A stretch of DNA of 26,952 bases. Source: CAZEQK01 sp964514395 (GTDB taxonomy: Bacteria > Bacillota > Bacilli > Tepidibacillales > Tepidibacillaceae). The position numbers and the translations under genes are program-made. Below, piece after piece: positions 15,212-23,430 of the stretch. The notes beneath the pieces were generated by a model. That model saw only the letters and a list, made by a program, of their open reading frames with translations. It was not told the DNA's origin and did not search any database. Positions within the stretch are counted from its first letter, which is position 1. Each line of letters begins with the position of its first letter. Location of the stretch: NCBI GenBank assembly GCA_964514395.1, contig CAZEQK010000042.1, positions 1-26,952 on the forward strand. Direction: 5' to 3'.

Positions 15212-16849
15212 TTATGCCTCCCTTTTTATTACCTTCTTTTTCCATTCTCTTCTCATTCTAGCTTCTACTTCATCTGGTGAGAAAGGCTTTGTAATATAAT
15301 CATCTGCTCCTGTTTTTAGCCCCCGAACAATATTGCTACTAAGGGTTTGACGTGAAAGAAAAAAGAATATTGTCTCTCTTAAGAGTGGCAATTGTCGTAT
15401 TTGGTAACAAAAGGTATAACCATCGAAATCATTTATACGAGTTTCAGAAATAATAAAATCCGGTTTATATTCTAATGCTTTCTCTAAAGATAAACTACGA
15501 TCTAAAACTATTTCTATTTCCCATTCATCTGGGTTTAAATGGTTTTCCAAAATGGTAGATGGAGTTGGATCATCATCAATAATAAGTACCTTTTTAATTC
15601 TCGTTTGGTCCATAATCTTATCATCTCTATCTGATAATGGAGGGATTTTATTGATATCTATGGTAGAAATTATGTCTTTTTCCAATCTTTTAACCATCTC
15701 TAATGGTTGATTATACCCGATATCACTTTCAATCACACTGATAAGAACGTTCTTTGATATGCTTCTTTCATCTATTAATTGATGTGCTAAAGCTCTTATT
15801 CTATTTCCTACCATATATGCATCATCAATTCTTGTTGCTGGTAATAAGATAATTAAGGCATCTTCGCTCCATCGTTTTACTTCGTCATAGGTTCGTATGG
15901 ATTGATCAATTGCAAGATAAAGATTACTTAAATAGTCTAACATCTGCTCCATTCCATGTGTATCTATCAGATGATCTAATAGATCTATCTTAATTAATAG
16001 GATGGAAAAAAAAGCGTTAGATCTTTGGAAACGAACCCATTCTTTGTTAATTAATTCCACTATTTCTTCTCGTTGATGCAGAATCGTATTATCCTTATTA
16101 CTTAGTAAATTTTGTGTGTAAGATAGATTATTGATTACTGCTAAAAATAATGCTTCAGAAAAAGGCTTTTGAATACTACGACTAATACCAGCATTTAATA
16201 AGCTAATATCCTGCTTCTTATCATATTTATAAGTTACTCCGATGATGGGAACGCTTGCTGTCCATGGATGCGACCTAATTTGTTTTATTATATCTAAGCT
16301 TTTTATGTTCTCTATTATCGTATTAATAAACACCATATTTATTTTTTCTTTTATTATGTAACTTACAATATTTTGGGGGTGATGTATGTCAATGTAGATA
16401 CCAGTATTGGCTATGTTTTCTTTTAACCATTCATAGAATATTGGATCATCATCAATAACCAGTATTTTATTTTTTTTTAGGTTTATTTCCTTCTTATCTT
16501 GAGTATAGAATGAAAACAAGTTGTTTCCATTCGTACCATCCCGTAAAAATAAATTCAGTAATACTGCAAATCCTTCTATTAGAATACGCTTATTATCCTC
16601 TTTCAACTTATAATTCATGCCATCTATTGAAAACTGTTTTAATAAATAAGTAGTAATATGATACATTTCCTCTAAATAAAAAATAGCACTGCTATCCTTT
16701 ATGGACTTTAATAGATAGTAAGCTAGTTCAATATGATCCGGCTTATCAAAAAAAGAACTTTTCTTTTGAATTTGTATATATAAAGATGAGACTTTTTTCC
16801 TATTTTTTTCAAAAAATAGTTGTTTTGCTTCAATTAAAAAAGAGTCCAT
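15212..16849 (-). CDS. Receiver / degenerate-GGDEF / receiver regulator, candidate c-di-GMP receptor
   Basis: A 545-residue soluble protein. Residues 1-125 are helical and not recognised. Receiver 1 (about 126-245) keeps D133-D135 and K228, but its acceptor position is N176. A GGDEF-like domain (about 260-395) has SEDAL (328-332) in place of GGDEF, so cyclase activity is not expected. However, RTYD (319-322) stands exactly five residues before it, the position of the c-di-GMP I-site. Receiver 2 (about 418-535) keeps D425-D427 and K521 but has E469 at the acceptor, a natural phospho-mimic. The protein lacks a DNA-binding domain. It starts the operon with the HEAT protein and glycosyltransferase, behind GAGGGTGAAGAA before its ATG. 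It probably senses c-di-GMP and gates glycan synthesis, as YdaK or PelD do elsewhere. The domain readings are from sequence; the role is inference. Confidence 0.85.
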   Translation of the reverse strand: MDSFLIEAKQLFFEKNRKKVSSLYIQIQKKSSFFDKPDHIELAYYLLKSIKDSSAIFYLEEMYHITTYLLKQFSIDGMNYKLKEDNKRILIEGFAVLLNLFLRDGTNGNNLFSFYTQDKKEINLKKNKILVIDDDPIFYEWLKENIANTGIYIDIHHPQNIVSYIIKEKINMVFINTIIENIKSLDIIKQIRSHPWTASVPIIGVTYKYDKKQDISLLNAGISRSIQKPFSEALFLAVINNLSYTQNLLSNKDNTILHQREEIVELINKEWVRFQRSNAFFSILLIKIDLLDHLIDTHGMEQMLDYLSNLYLAIDQSIRTYDEVKRWSEDALIILLPATRIDDAYMVGNRIRALAHQLIDERSISKNVLISVIESDIGYNQPLEMVKRLEKDIISTIDINKIPPLSDRDDKIMDQTRIKKVLIIDDDPTPSTILENHLNPDEWEIEIVLDRSLSLEKALEYKPDFIISETRINDFDGYTFCYQIRQLPLLRETIFFFLSRQTLSSNIVRGLKTGADDYITKPFSPDEVEARMRREWKKKVIKREA

Positions 16850-16876
16850 TTCTTCACCCTCGCTGTAAATATTAAA

Positions 16877-16896
16877 TCATTTATCACTATAAATGA
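16877..16896. promoter_or_regulatory. Perfect dyad upstream of the glycosyltransferase operon
   Basis: TCATTTAT and ATAAATGA form a perfect 8+8 inverted repeat around CACT, 28 bases upstream of the first codon of the receiver/GGDEF-like gene. It could be an operator or a 5'-leader hairpin. No confident -35/-10 pair was found near it. The region 16850-17024 holds nothing else recognisable. Confidence 0.35.
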
Positions 16897-17024
16897 ATCT
16901 ATTTTTTTATAATATACATAATCATAACCCATATAGATATACATTCACAATCATTTTATAAACATTTTTATTAGATTATTCAACTGTTTTACATTTCAAC
17001 TATCGATATATTCTACATTTATAT

Positions 17025-17056
17025 AAAAAAAAGCCCTATAACTTAAGTCATAGGAC
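17025..17056 (-). terminator. Terminator of the leucine-degradation operon
   Basis: On the minus strand a stem of about ten to twelve pairs (GTCCTATGACTT with AAGTTATAGGGC, including G-U pairs) is followed by eight T. It lies 18 bases past the stop codon of the last operon gene at 17074. Confidence 0.85.
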
Positions 17057-17073
17057 ATTTTTACCATTTTATT

Positions 17074-18603
17074 TTAAACTGGATAAACTGGGTGCTTTCT
17101 TTCTGTAAAGGTTAAATACTTTGACATATAGAGTTCATATCGCTTGATTAACTCTTCTCTTAAATCATTCGCTTGAATGATATCATCAACAATCATTTCC
17201 GAACCTAATCGATAAATATCAATATCCTTTTTATATTCTTCACGTTTTGCTTGAATAAAGGCTGGACGATCCTCCATAGGTAGCTCAGCTATTTTATTTG
17301 CGTATACAGCATTTACTGCTGCCTCGGGTCCCATTACAGCTATTTGTGCAGTAGGTAAGGCAATACAAGCATCAGGCTCAAATGCTGGACCTGCCATCGC
17401 ATATAATCCAGCGCCATATGCTTTTCGTACGATAACAGATATTTTCGGAACGGTGGCTTGAGACATGGCAGAAATCATTTTTGCACCATGTCTTATGATT
17501 CCTGCCCTTTCAACCTTCGTACCAATCATGAAACCAGGTACATCAGCTAAAAATAAAAGTGGGATGTTAAAAGCATCAGCTAATGTAATAAACCTCGCTG
17601 CCTTGTCAGCTGAATCGTGAAATAATACCCCTCCTTTAGATTTAGGTTGATTGGCAATGATTCCAATGGCTTGCCCATTCAATCTTGCAAAACCGGTAAT
17701 CAACTCAGTTGCAAATAATTTTTTTATTTCAAAAAAAGAATCTTCATCTACAACTCTATTGATTAGATCATGCATGTTAAAAGGAGCATTTTGATTTTTG
17801 GGAATAATCTCTTCTAAGCTTTTTTCATGTTTTTTTACTGTATTTTCAGCCTTAACGTTCGGCTTGTTTTTATAATTAGCAGGAAAATAGGATAGATATG
17901 TTCTTGTCAATTGAATGGCCTCTTCCTCATCCTTTGCTAAAATATCACCAACACCTGAAATGCTACAATGCATTTTAGCCCCACCCATTTCTTCAAGTGT
18001 TGTTTTTTCACCAATAACCATTTCAGCCATTCGTGGAGAACCCAAATACATTGAAGCATTACCGTCGACCATAATTACAATATCAGAGAAGGCAGGTATG
18101 TATGCACCACCTGCAGCAGAAGGGCCAAATAAAACACAAATTTGTGGCACTCTTCCAGACAATTTATTTTGATTATAAAAAATCCTTCCTGCTCCTCTTC
18201 TACCAGGGAACATTTCAACCTGATCAGTTATTCTTGCTCCAGCAGAATCGACTAAGTAGATTAGAGGTACTTCTAGTTTTTCAGCTGTTTCTTGAATTCG
18301 AACAATTTTTTCTACTGTTCTTTTTCCCCATGAACCAGCTTTTATTGTAGAATCATTTGCCATGACACAGACGGTCTCTCCATTTATTTTACCAATTCCA
18401 GTAACTACTCCATCAGCCGGTAAATCATTTTCTAAATTATTCGCAAATAACCCATCTTCAACCATTAATCCATCATCAAAAAGTAATTTTAATCTATCTC
18501 TTACAAATAGCTTACCTTGTTCCGCATTTTTCTGGTGGTATTTTGCTGCTCCACCTTTTTTTATCCTTTCCATTCTCTCCTCTAGTTGTTGATCCTTCGA
18601 CAC
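17074..18603 (-). CDS. yngE: Biotin-dependent acyl-CoA carboxylase carboxyltransferase subunit (methylcrotonyl-CoA type)
   Basis: Transfers CO2 from carboxybiotin to the acyl-CoA, here most likely 3-methylcrotonyl-CoA. The 509-residue protein has the two crotonase-like halves of carboxyltransferases. The first includes DSAGARI (119-125), GPSAAGGAYIPAFSD (160-174) and GGAKMHCSISGVGD; the second includes ADVPGFMIG and RKAYGAGLYAMAG. The two oxyanion-hole regions are intact and the length is normal for PCC/MCC beta subunits. Translation starts at GTG, eight bases after GGGGG; an overlapping ATG in another frame ends after a few codons. It is the last gene of the operon and partners with the biotin carboxylase and biotinyl protein encoded upstream. 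Propionyl-CoA specificity cannot be ruled out by sequence, but the neighbours favour methylcrotonyl-CoA. Confidence 0.9.
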   Translation of the reverse strand: MSKDQQLEERMERIKKGGAAKYHQKNAEQGKLFVRDRLKLLFDDGLMVEDGLFANNLENDLPADGVVTGIGKINGETVCVMANDSTIKAGSWGKRTVEKIVRIQETAEKLEVPLIYLVDSAGARITDQVEMFPGRRGAGRIFYNQNKLSGRVPQICVLFGPSAAGGAYIPAFSDIVIMVDGNASMYLGSPRMAEMVIGEKTTLEEMGGAKMHCSISGVGDILAKDEEEAIQLTRTYLSYFPANYKNKPNVKAENTVKKHEKSLEEIIPKNQNAPFNMHDLINRVVDEDSFFEIKKLFATELITGFARLNGQAIGIIANQPKSKGGVLFHDSADKAARFITLADAFNIPLLFLADVPGFMIGTKVERAGIIRHGAKMISAMSQATVPKISVIVRKAYGAGLYAMAGPAFEPDACIALPTAQIAVMGPEAAVNAVYANKIAELPMEDRPAFIQAKREEYKKDIDIYRLGSEMIVDDIIQANDLREELIKRYELYMSKYLTFTERKHPVYPV

Positions 18604-18647
18604 ATTGATTACCCCCTATTAAATCTCATTACCATAAGTTATTTATA

Positions 18648-19430
18648 TTATTCACCCTTGTAGATAGGCAGACGTTTTTCTTTAAAAGCATTTAGCCCTT
18701 CTAATCTATCCTTTGTTGGTATGGTGACCTCGTATGCGTTTCGTTCAATCGCTAATCCTGTTGTTAAATCAACATCATACCCTTTATCAATCGCAAATTT
18801 TGCTTGTTTTAAAGCAATCGGGGCATTTTTTACAATTTGTGAAGCAATTTCATTTGCTTTTTCCATTAATGATGATAACGGAATAACATATTCGGCCAAG
18901 CCAATCCTTTCTGCTTCAGCAGCGGATACCTTTTTGGCCGTAAATATCAGTTCCTTCGCTTTACCCTTTCCTATCAATCGAGGTAGTTGCTGTGTACCAC
19001 CTGCTCCAGGAATAATACCAAGGGATGTTTCCGTTAGACCAAACTTTGCATTTTCTGAAGCTACTCTAATATCACAAGCAAGCGCCAATTCGGTTCCCCC
19101 GCCTAATGCCATCCCGTTTACAGCAGCAATGACAGGCATCGGAAAGGTCTCTACACTATGAATGACTTCATTTATTAAAGCTACAGTTTGTCTCGTTTCA
19201 ACCATATTCATCTTGGAACGCTCTTTTAAATCAGCTCCAGCACAGAATATTTTTTCACCTGCACCGGTTATAATGATACATCTTATATTTTGATCAAACT
19301 TCAAATCATAGAGCAACTGTTTAAGCTCATTTAAAAGTTTAATCGATAAGGAATTGGCAGCTTCAGGTCGATTCAAGGTGATCGTAACAACACCTTCATT
19401 GGTTTTTGATACAATGACATTCTCAAGCAT
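18648..19430 (-). CDS. yngF: Enoyl-CoA hydratase family, probable methylglutaconyl-CoA hydratase
   Basis: A crotonase-fold hydratase, in this context adding water to 3-methylglutaconyl-CoA to give HMG-CoA. From the chosen ATG it has 260 residues. The oxyanion-hole segments are FCAGADL (about 62-68) and LGGGTELALACD (about 109-120). The two catalytic glutamates of true hydratases are both present: E114 in the GGGTE motif and E134 in LTETSLG, 20 residues apart as in rat enoyl-CoA hydratase. The frame is open eight codons further upstream, but AGGGGG lies seven bases before the ATG at 19430, so that start is preferred. It sits between the HMG-CoA lyase and carboxyltransferase genes of the same operon. 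Confidence 0.9.
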   Translation of the reverse strand: MLENVIVSKTNEGVVTITLNRPEAANSLSIKLLNELKQLLYDLKFDQNIRCIIITGAGEKIFCAGADLKERSKMNMVETRQTVALINEVIHSVETFPMPVIAAVNGMALGGGTELALACDIRVASENAKFGLTETSLGIIPGAGGTQQLPRLIGKGKAKELIFTAKKVSAAEAERIGLAEYVIPLSSLMEKANEIASQIVKNAPIALKQAKFAIDKGYDVDLTTGLAIERNAYEVTIPTKDRLEGLNAFKEKRLPIYKGE

Positions 19431-19475
19431 GTAAGTCCCCCTATTACCTTTCAAAGTTACTATATATTACTTGTT

Positions 19476-20372
19476 TCATTCTTTAAATGCTTGTAAGTTA
19501 TGGCTAGGTAATGGTCTACCAATTTTATTTTGAATAAACCTTGCGGAATGTAATAACTTTTCTAAATGAATTCCTGTCTCAATTTCCATTCCATCAAGCA
19601 TATAAATTAAATCGTCAGTAGCCAAATTACCTGATGCTCCTGGTGCATATGGGCAACCACCCAAGCCACCAACAGAACCATCGATTTTTGTAATTCCCAT
19701 TTCTAAAGAGGCTAGTACATTTGCTAGGCCTGTACCACGAGTATCATGAAAATGAACAGCTAATTTATCTAATGGGAATCTTTTAAGTAATTGTGCAAGT
19801 ACATCCTGCACCTGTTTTGGGTTTGCTACCCCAATTGTATCTCCGAGGGAGAGCTCCCCAATCCCCATTTCGAATAAGTTTTCTGCTACTCTAATTACCG
19901 AATCTGTTGCTACTTCACCTTCATATGGGCAACCAAAAACAGTAGAAACATAACCTCTTACTGTTTTCCTTGCAGCTAAAGACTCTTGAACTACTTTTTT
20001 TAAAATAGGAAAAGTATCTTCTATGGATTTATTAATATTTTTAAGATTATGTGATTCACTTGCTGACATGAATACAGAGGTTTCATCAATGTCCGCCTCT
20101 AATGCTCGTTCAAGGCCTCTTTGATTTGGTACAAGTGCTGCATAAATTACACCCTTTAATCGTGTAATCCCTTTTGCAACTTCAACAGCATCTGCTAATG
20201 CCGGTACCCACTTAGGATTAACAAATGATGTGATTTCAATATATTTTAACCCTGTATTAGAGAGTTGATTTATCCAATTGATTTTATCATCAGTTGAGAT
20301 GAATTTTTTTTCGTTCTGTAACCCATCTCTTGGTCCTACTTCTTTTACAAAAACCTGTTTAGGTAATTTCAT
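19476..20372 (-). CDS. yngG: Hydroxymethylglutaryl-CoA lyase
   Basis: Cleaves HMG-CoA to acetyl-CoA and acetoacetate, the last step of leucine degradation. The 298-residue protein is a DRE-TIM-type metalloenzyme. EVGPRDGLQNE at the start carries catalytic R15 and metal-binding D16, LSLGDTIG and HFHDTRG supply further active-site and metal ligands, and GGCPYAPGASGN is the HMG-CoA lyase signature with its active-site Cys. Residue order and length agree closely with B. subtilis YngG. The frame opens at an ATG at 20393 without a ribosome binding site; the ATG at 20372 follows AGGGGG at a normal distance and is preferred. It lies just after the biotinyl-carrier gene. Confidence 0.93.
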   Translation of the reverse strand: MKLPKQVFVKEVGPRDGLQNEKKFISTDDKINWINQLSNTGLKYIEITSFVNPKWVPALADAVEVAKGITRLKGVIYAALVPNQRGLERALEADIDETSVFMSASESHNLKNINKSIEDTFPILKKVVQESLAARKTVRGYVSTVFGCPYEGEVATDSVIRVAENLFEMGIGELSLGDTIGVANPKQVQDVLAQLLKRFPLDKLAVHFHDTRGTGLANVLASLEMGITKIDGSVGGLGGCPYAPGASGNLATDDLIYMLDGMEIETGIHLEKLLHSARFIQNKIGRPLPSHNLQAFKE

Positions 20373-20398
20373 TTCTTCATCCCCCTTGTTCATAGAAA

Positions 20399-20614
20399 TT
20401 ATTCTAATACAAGTAGGACATCCCCTTCATTTACAAAATCTCCTTCATTCACCTTTAATTCCTTTACTAACCCACTTGCTTCTGCTTCAATATGAATTTC
20501 CATTTTCATTGATTCAAGTATCACGACATTTTGTCCTTCCTCAACCTTATCTCCTACACCAACTAATACCTTCCATACGTTACCTGCCATATTTGTATTA
20601 ACATTACTCATCAT
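20399..20614 (-). CDS. yngHB: Biotin carboxyl carrier protein of the acyl-CoA carboxylase
   Basis: A free-standing biotinyl domain of 71 residues that shuttles CO2 between the biotin carboxylase (encoded upstream) and the carboxyltransferase (last operon gene). The biotinylation motif ESMKME places the modified lysine at K37, with the usual hydrophobic residues and glycines at both sides (GDKVEEGQ, NEGDVLLVLE). Two ATG codons stand side by side; GGGAGG is four bases from the first and seven from the second, so the second (20611) may be used. In many bacteria this domain is fused to the carboxylase; here it is separate, as in B. subtilis. The carboxylase stop codon lies just upstream. Confidence 0.93.
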   Translation of the reverse strand: MMSNVNTNMAGNVWKVLVGVGDKVEEGQNVVILESMKMEIHIEAEASGLVKELKVNEGDFVNEGDVLLVLE

Positions 20615-20624
20615 AGTTCCTCCC

Positions 20625-21977
20625 TTATTTCTTATTATTTAGGTTAATATATTTTGCAATAAAATTAGTTGTTGTATCCCCATCTAAAAAGGCTTTATGA
20701 TTAATAATATCCTTTAATAGTGGAATATTTGTCTTAATTCCTTCTACTATATAGCTATCAAGACTCGTTAAAATGTTTTTGATTGCATCTTCACGATTTT
20801 CACCTGATACAATTAATTTTGCAATCATTGGATCATAAAAAGGAGTGACATTTGATTGTTCTTCAATAGCAATTTCATGTCGAACCCTTTCTCCCTTTGG
20901 TAGCTGTAATTTTGTTATCTTTCCAGGTGAAGGGAAGAATGTCTTAGGATCTTCGGCATAGATACGTACTTCTATTGCATGACCTTTTTTCTGAACATCT
21001 GATTGCGTAAAATCCATTTCTTCTCCAGACGCTATTCTTAGCTGGTATTCCACTAAATCGATTCCTGTAATTTCTTCTGTAACGGGATGCTCCACCTGTA
21101 TTCTTGTATTCATCTCTAAGAAATAGAAGTTCTTATTTTTATCAACAAGGAATTCAATCGTACCTGCATTTGTATAATTAATTGATTTAGCTGCTTTTAC
21201 TGCTGCTTCTCCCATTTTTATTCGCGTTTTATCGTCTAAGAAGCTTGAAGGGGCCTCTTCAATTACCTTTTGGTGTCGTCTTTGAATTGAGCATTCCCTT
21301 TCCCATAAATAAACCACATGACCATAGTGATCAGCAAGCACTTGTATTTCTATATGTCGAGGGTCTTCAATATATTTTTCAATATACATCGTTCCATCAC
21401 CAAAAAAATCAGTCGCCCTTTTTTTATTCCCTGCAAATGCATTTATTAATTCTTCATCATTAGAAACGATTTGCATACCAATACCACCACCGCCAGCAGA
21501 TGCTTTAAGCATAACTGGATAACCAACTTCTTTAGCAGCCTTGATGGCAGCAGCTTCATTTTCAAGACCGTGATCTATACCCGGTACGATAGGAACTCCT
21601 GCTTTTTCCATTGCTATTCTTGCTTCTACCTTACTACCCATTTTTGCAATTACATCTGTTTTAGGACCAATAAAAACCATTCCTAATTGATTTATTTTAT
21701 TGGAAAATGAGGTGTTTTCAGATAATAAACCATATCCTGGATGGATAGCATCAACGTTCGTATTTTGTGCTATTTCCAGTATTTTATCCATGTTTAAATA
21801 GCTCTCCTTAACTCTAGGTCCACCGACTAAATAGGCTTCATCAGCCATTTTCACATGGAGAGATTCTTTATCAGCTTCTGAATAAATAGCTACTGTTTTT
21901 ATCCCCATTAAATGACAAGTTTTTATTACTCTAACAGCAATTTCTCCACGATTAGCTATTAGGATCTTTTTAAACAA
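20625..21977 (-). CDS. yngHA: Biotin carboxylase subunit of the acyl-CoA carboxylase
   Basis: ATP-dependent carboxylation of biotin on the adjacent carrier protein. The 450-residue protein has the biotin-carboxylase N-terminal domain (KILIANRGEIAVRVI), the ATP-grasp domain with the glycine-rich loop KASAGGGGIGM near residue 158, ERECSIQRRHQK near residue 228, EMNTRIQVEHPVTEEITG near residue 285 with the catalytic EMN and R-x-Q-V-E-H residues, and a normal C-terminal domain. All key motifs are intact. It lacks a fused biotinyl domain, supplied by the next gene ten bases on. It starts with TTG, supported by GGGGGTGAT five bases upstream. It could serve the methylcrotonyl-CoA carboxylase or be shared with another carboxylase; its operon position favours the former. 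Confidence 0.92.
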   Translation of the reverse strand: MFKKILIANRGEIAVRVIKTCHLMGIKTVAIYSEADKESLHVKMADEAYLVGGPRVKESYLNMDKILEIAQNTNVDAIHPGYGLLSENTSFSNKINQLGMVFIGPKTDVIAKMGSKVEARIAMEKAGVPIVPGIDHGLENEAAAIKAAKEVGYPVMLKASAGGGGIGMQIVSNDEELINAFAGNKKRATDFFGDGTMYIEKYIEDPRHIEIQVLADHYGHVVYLWERECSIQRRHQKVIEEAPSSFLDDKTRIKMGEAAVKAAKSINYTNAGTIEFLVDKNKNFYFLEMNTRIQVEHPVTEEITGIDLVEYQLRIASGEEMDFTQSDVQKKGHAIEVRIYAEDPKTFFPSPGKITKLQLPKGERVRHEIAIEEQSNVTPFYDPMIAKLIVSGENREDAIKNILTSLDSYIVEGIKTNIPLLKDIINHKAFLDGDTTTNFIAKYINLNNKK

Positions 21978-22002
21978 TGGTAATCACCCCCGTATTATTT
22001 CT

Positions 22003-23142
22003 CTATAATATCTGTCTTGCAATGACCAGGCGTTGAATTTCAGAGGTACCTTCACCTATCTCCATAAGCTTCGCATCACGTAAATATCGTTCAACCTTGT
22101 AGTCCCTCATGTATCCATTACCACCATGGATTTGAATAGCTTGGTTCGAAGTACGAACTGCTGTTTCAGAAGCATATAATTTAGCAAAGGCAGACTCCTT
22201 TGAAAAGGCACGCCCTTTATCCTTAAGCCAAGCCGTTTTATAGACCATATTTCGTGCTAACTCTATTTCCATTGCCATATCAGCCAGCTTGAATTGAATA
22301 CTTTGAAATTTTGATAACGTTTGGCCAAACTGCATTCTTTCATTTGCATATTTTAAAGCAGCTTCATATGCAGCTTGAGCTATACCAACAGATAATGCTG
22401 CGATTGATATTCGCCCTCCATCAAGCGTATATAAGAATTGATTAAAGCCTTTTTTAGCATCACCTAATAAATTCTCTTTAGGTACTCTAACATCCTCAAG
22501 AATAATTTCCGATGTGTTTGATCCACGAACACCCATTTTATCATAATTACTTTTTATCTTTAATCCAGGGGTTTCGGTTGGAACGATGATGGCTGATATA
22601 ATTTTCTTTCCACGTTCATCTTTGCCAGTGACAGCGGTTACAATGATTGATTTAGCATAGCCTGCGTTTGTAATAAAGGATTTTTCTCCATTAATTACAT
22701 AGGTATCATTCTCTAATACCGCTGTTGTTCTTGTCCCACCAGCATCAGACCCTGCATTAGGCTCGGTTAAACCAAATGCACCAAGGCCTTCTCCTGTAGC
22801 TAAAGGTACTAAGAACTTCTCCTTCTGTTCCTCAGTACCAAAATAATAAATTGGTGAAGCACCAAGAGAAACTGCGGCTGCATAGCTTAAGCCTGTGCTT
22901 CCACATGCTCGACCAATCTCTTCTACTGCTAGTGCATAGGAGATAGTATCTCCACCAGAACCTCCATATTTTTCTGGAAAGGGAATTCCTAATAGACCTA
23001 GTTCGCCCATTTTTTTAAATGTATCAATAGGAAATTCTCCTGTTTTATCAACATATTCTGCCTTTGGTGCAACCTCATTCTCAGCAAATTTTCGAACCAT
23101 ATCTTTGATCATCTTTTGTTCTTTCGTTAAATCGAAATCCAA
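22003..23142 (-). CDS. yngJ: Acyl-CoA dehydrogenase, probable isovaleryl-CoA dehydrogenase
   Basis: First enzyme of the operon: FAD-dependent oxidation of an acyl-CoA, most likely isovaleryl-CoA to 3-methylcrotonyl-CoA, passing electrons to ETF. The 379-residue protein has the family segments LTEPNAGSDAGG and FITNAG (FAD/substrate), the helical C-domain QIHGGNGYMRDYKVERYLRDAK, and EIGEGTSEIQRLVIARQIL. The catalytic Glu is E364 in the EGTSE motif, the position used in butyryl- and medium-chain dehydrogenases. Human isovaleryl-CoA dehydrogenase uses a different helix for its base. The substrate is thus assigned from the operon, not from the active site. It starts with TTG after GGGGAGTGAG. A short- or branched-chain acyl-CoA dehydrogenase is the alternative. 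Confidence 0.88.
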   Translation of the reverse strand: MDFDLTKEQKMIKDMVRKFAENEVAPKAEYVDKTGEFPIDTFKKMGELGLLGIPFPEKYGGSGGDTISYALAVEEIGRACGSTGLSYAAAVSLGASPIYYFGTEEQKEKFLVPLATGEGLGAFGLTEPNAGSDAGGTRTTAVLENDTYVINGEKSFITNAGYAKSIIVTAVTGKDERGKKIISAIIVPTETPGLKIKSNYDKMGVRGSNTSEIILEDVRVPKENLLGDAKKGFNQFLYTLDGGRISIAALSVGIAQAAYEAALKYANERMQFGQTLSKFQSIQFKLADMAMEIELARNMVYKTAWLKDKGRAFSKESAFAKLYASETAVRTSNQAIQIHGGNGYMRDYKVERYLRDAKLMEIGEGTSEIQRLVIARQIL

Positions 23143-23187
23143 ATAATCTCACTCCCCTCATAAATTTAAACACTTATTAAAATATCT

Positions 23188-23204
23188 ATATAATTCAATT
23201 ATAT
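23188..23204. promoter_or_regulatory. Palindrome upstream of the leucine-degradation operon
   Basis: ATATAATT-C-AATTATAT is a perfect 17-base palindrome 46 bases before the first codon of the acyl-CoA dehydrogenase gene. A second one, ATTTTATAAAAT, lies at 23231-23242. Both may be operators or chance in very AT-rich DNA. No clear promoter was found in 23143-23392. Confidence 0.25.
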
Positions 23205-23392
23205 TAAAAATAAATGAAATTAAATAGTATATTTTATAAAATTATGATAATTAAGAATTTAGAAAAATTTAGATGATTTCTAATTTATTAAAATTAGACA
23301 AAATAATCAGTCCTTCTTATGCGTTTTTTGTCGATTAATATAGTTTAGACTTCTAATTTGGCGTATTTTGCTATGCCCCTGGAAATATTTAA

Positions 23393-23423
23393 TAAAGCTG
23401 TAGTCCATTGACTAACAGCTTTA
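23393..23423 (-). terminator. Hairpin after the acyltransferase gene, probable terminator
   Basis: TAAAGCTGT and AGTC pair with GACT and ACAGCTTTA (nine plus four pairs, one bulged base, four-base loop). The hairpin begins seven bases past the acyltransferase stop codon. The T tract after it is weak (TTAAATATTT), so termination may be partial. Confidence 0.55.
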
Positions 23424-23430
23424 CTTTTAA

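Noticed and set aside
7677..16849. Kinase at 7677 and receiver protein at 15212 as a cognate two-component pair
   Set aside because: Both receivers lack the phospho-accepting Asp, and the kinase class normally pairs with NarL/DegU-type regulators that have a DNA-binding domain.
15212..16849. Active PleD-like diguanylate cyclase
   Set aside because: The active-site motif is SEDAL instead of GGDEF, so catalysis is not expected.
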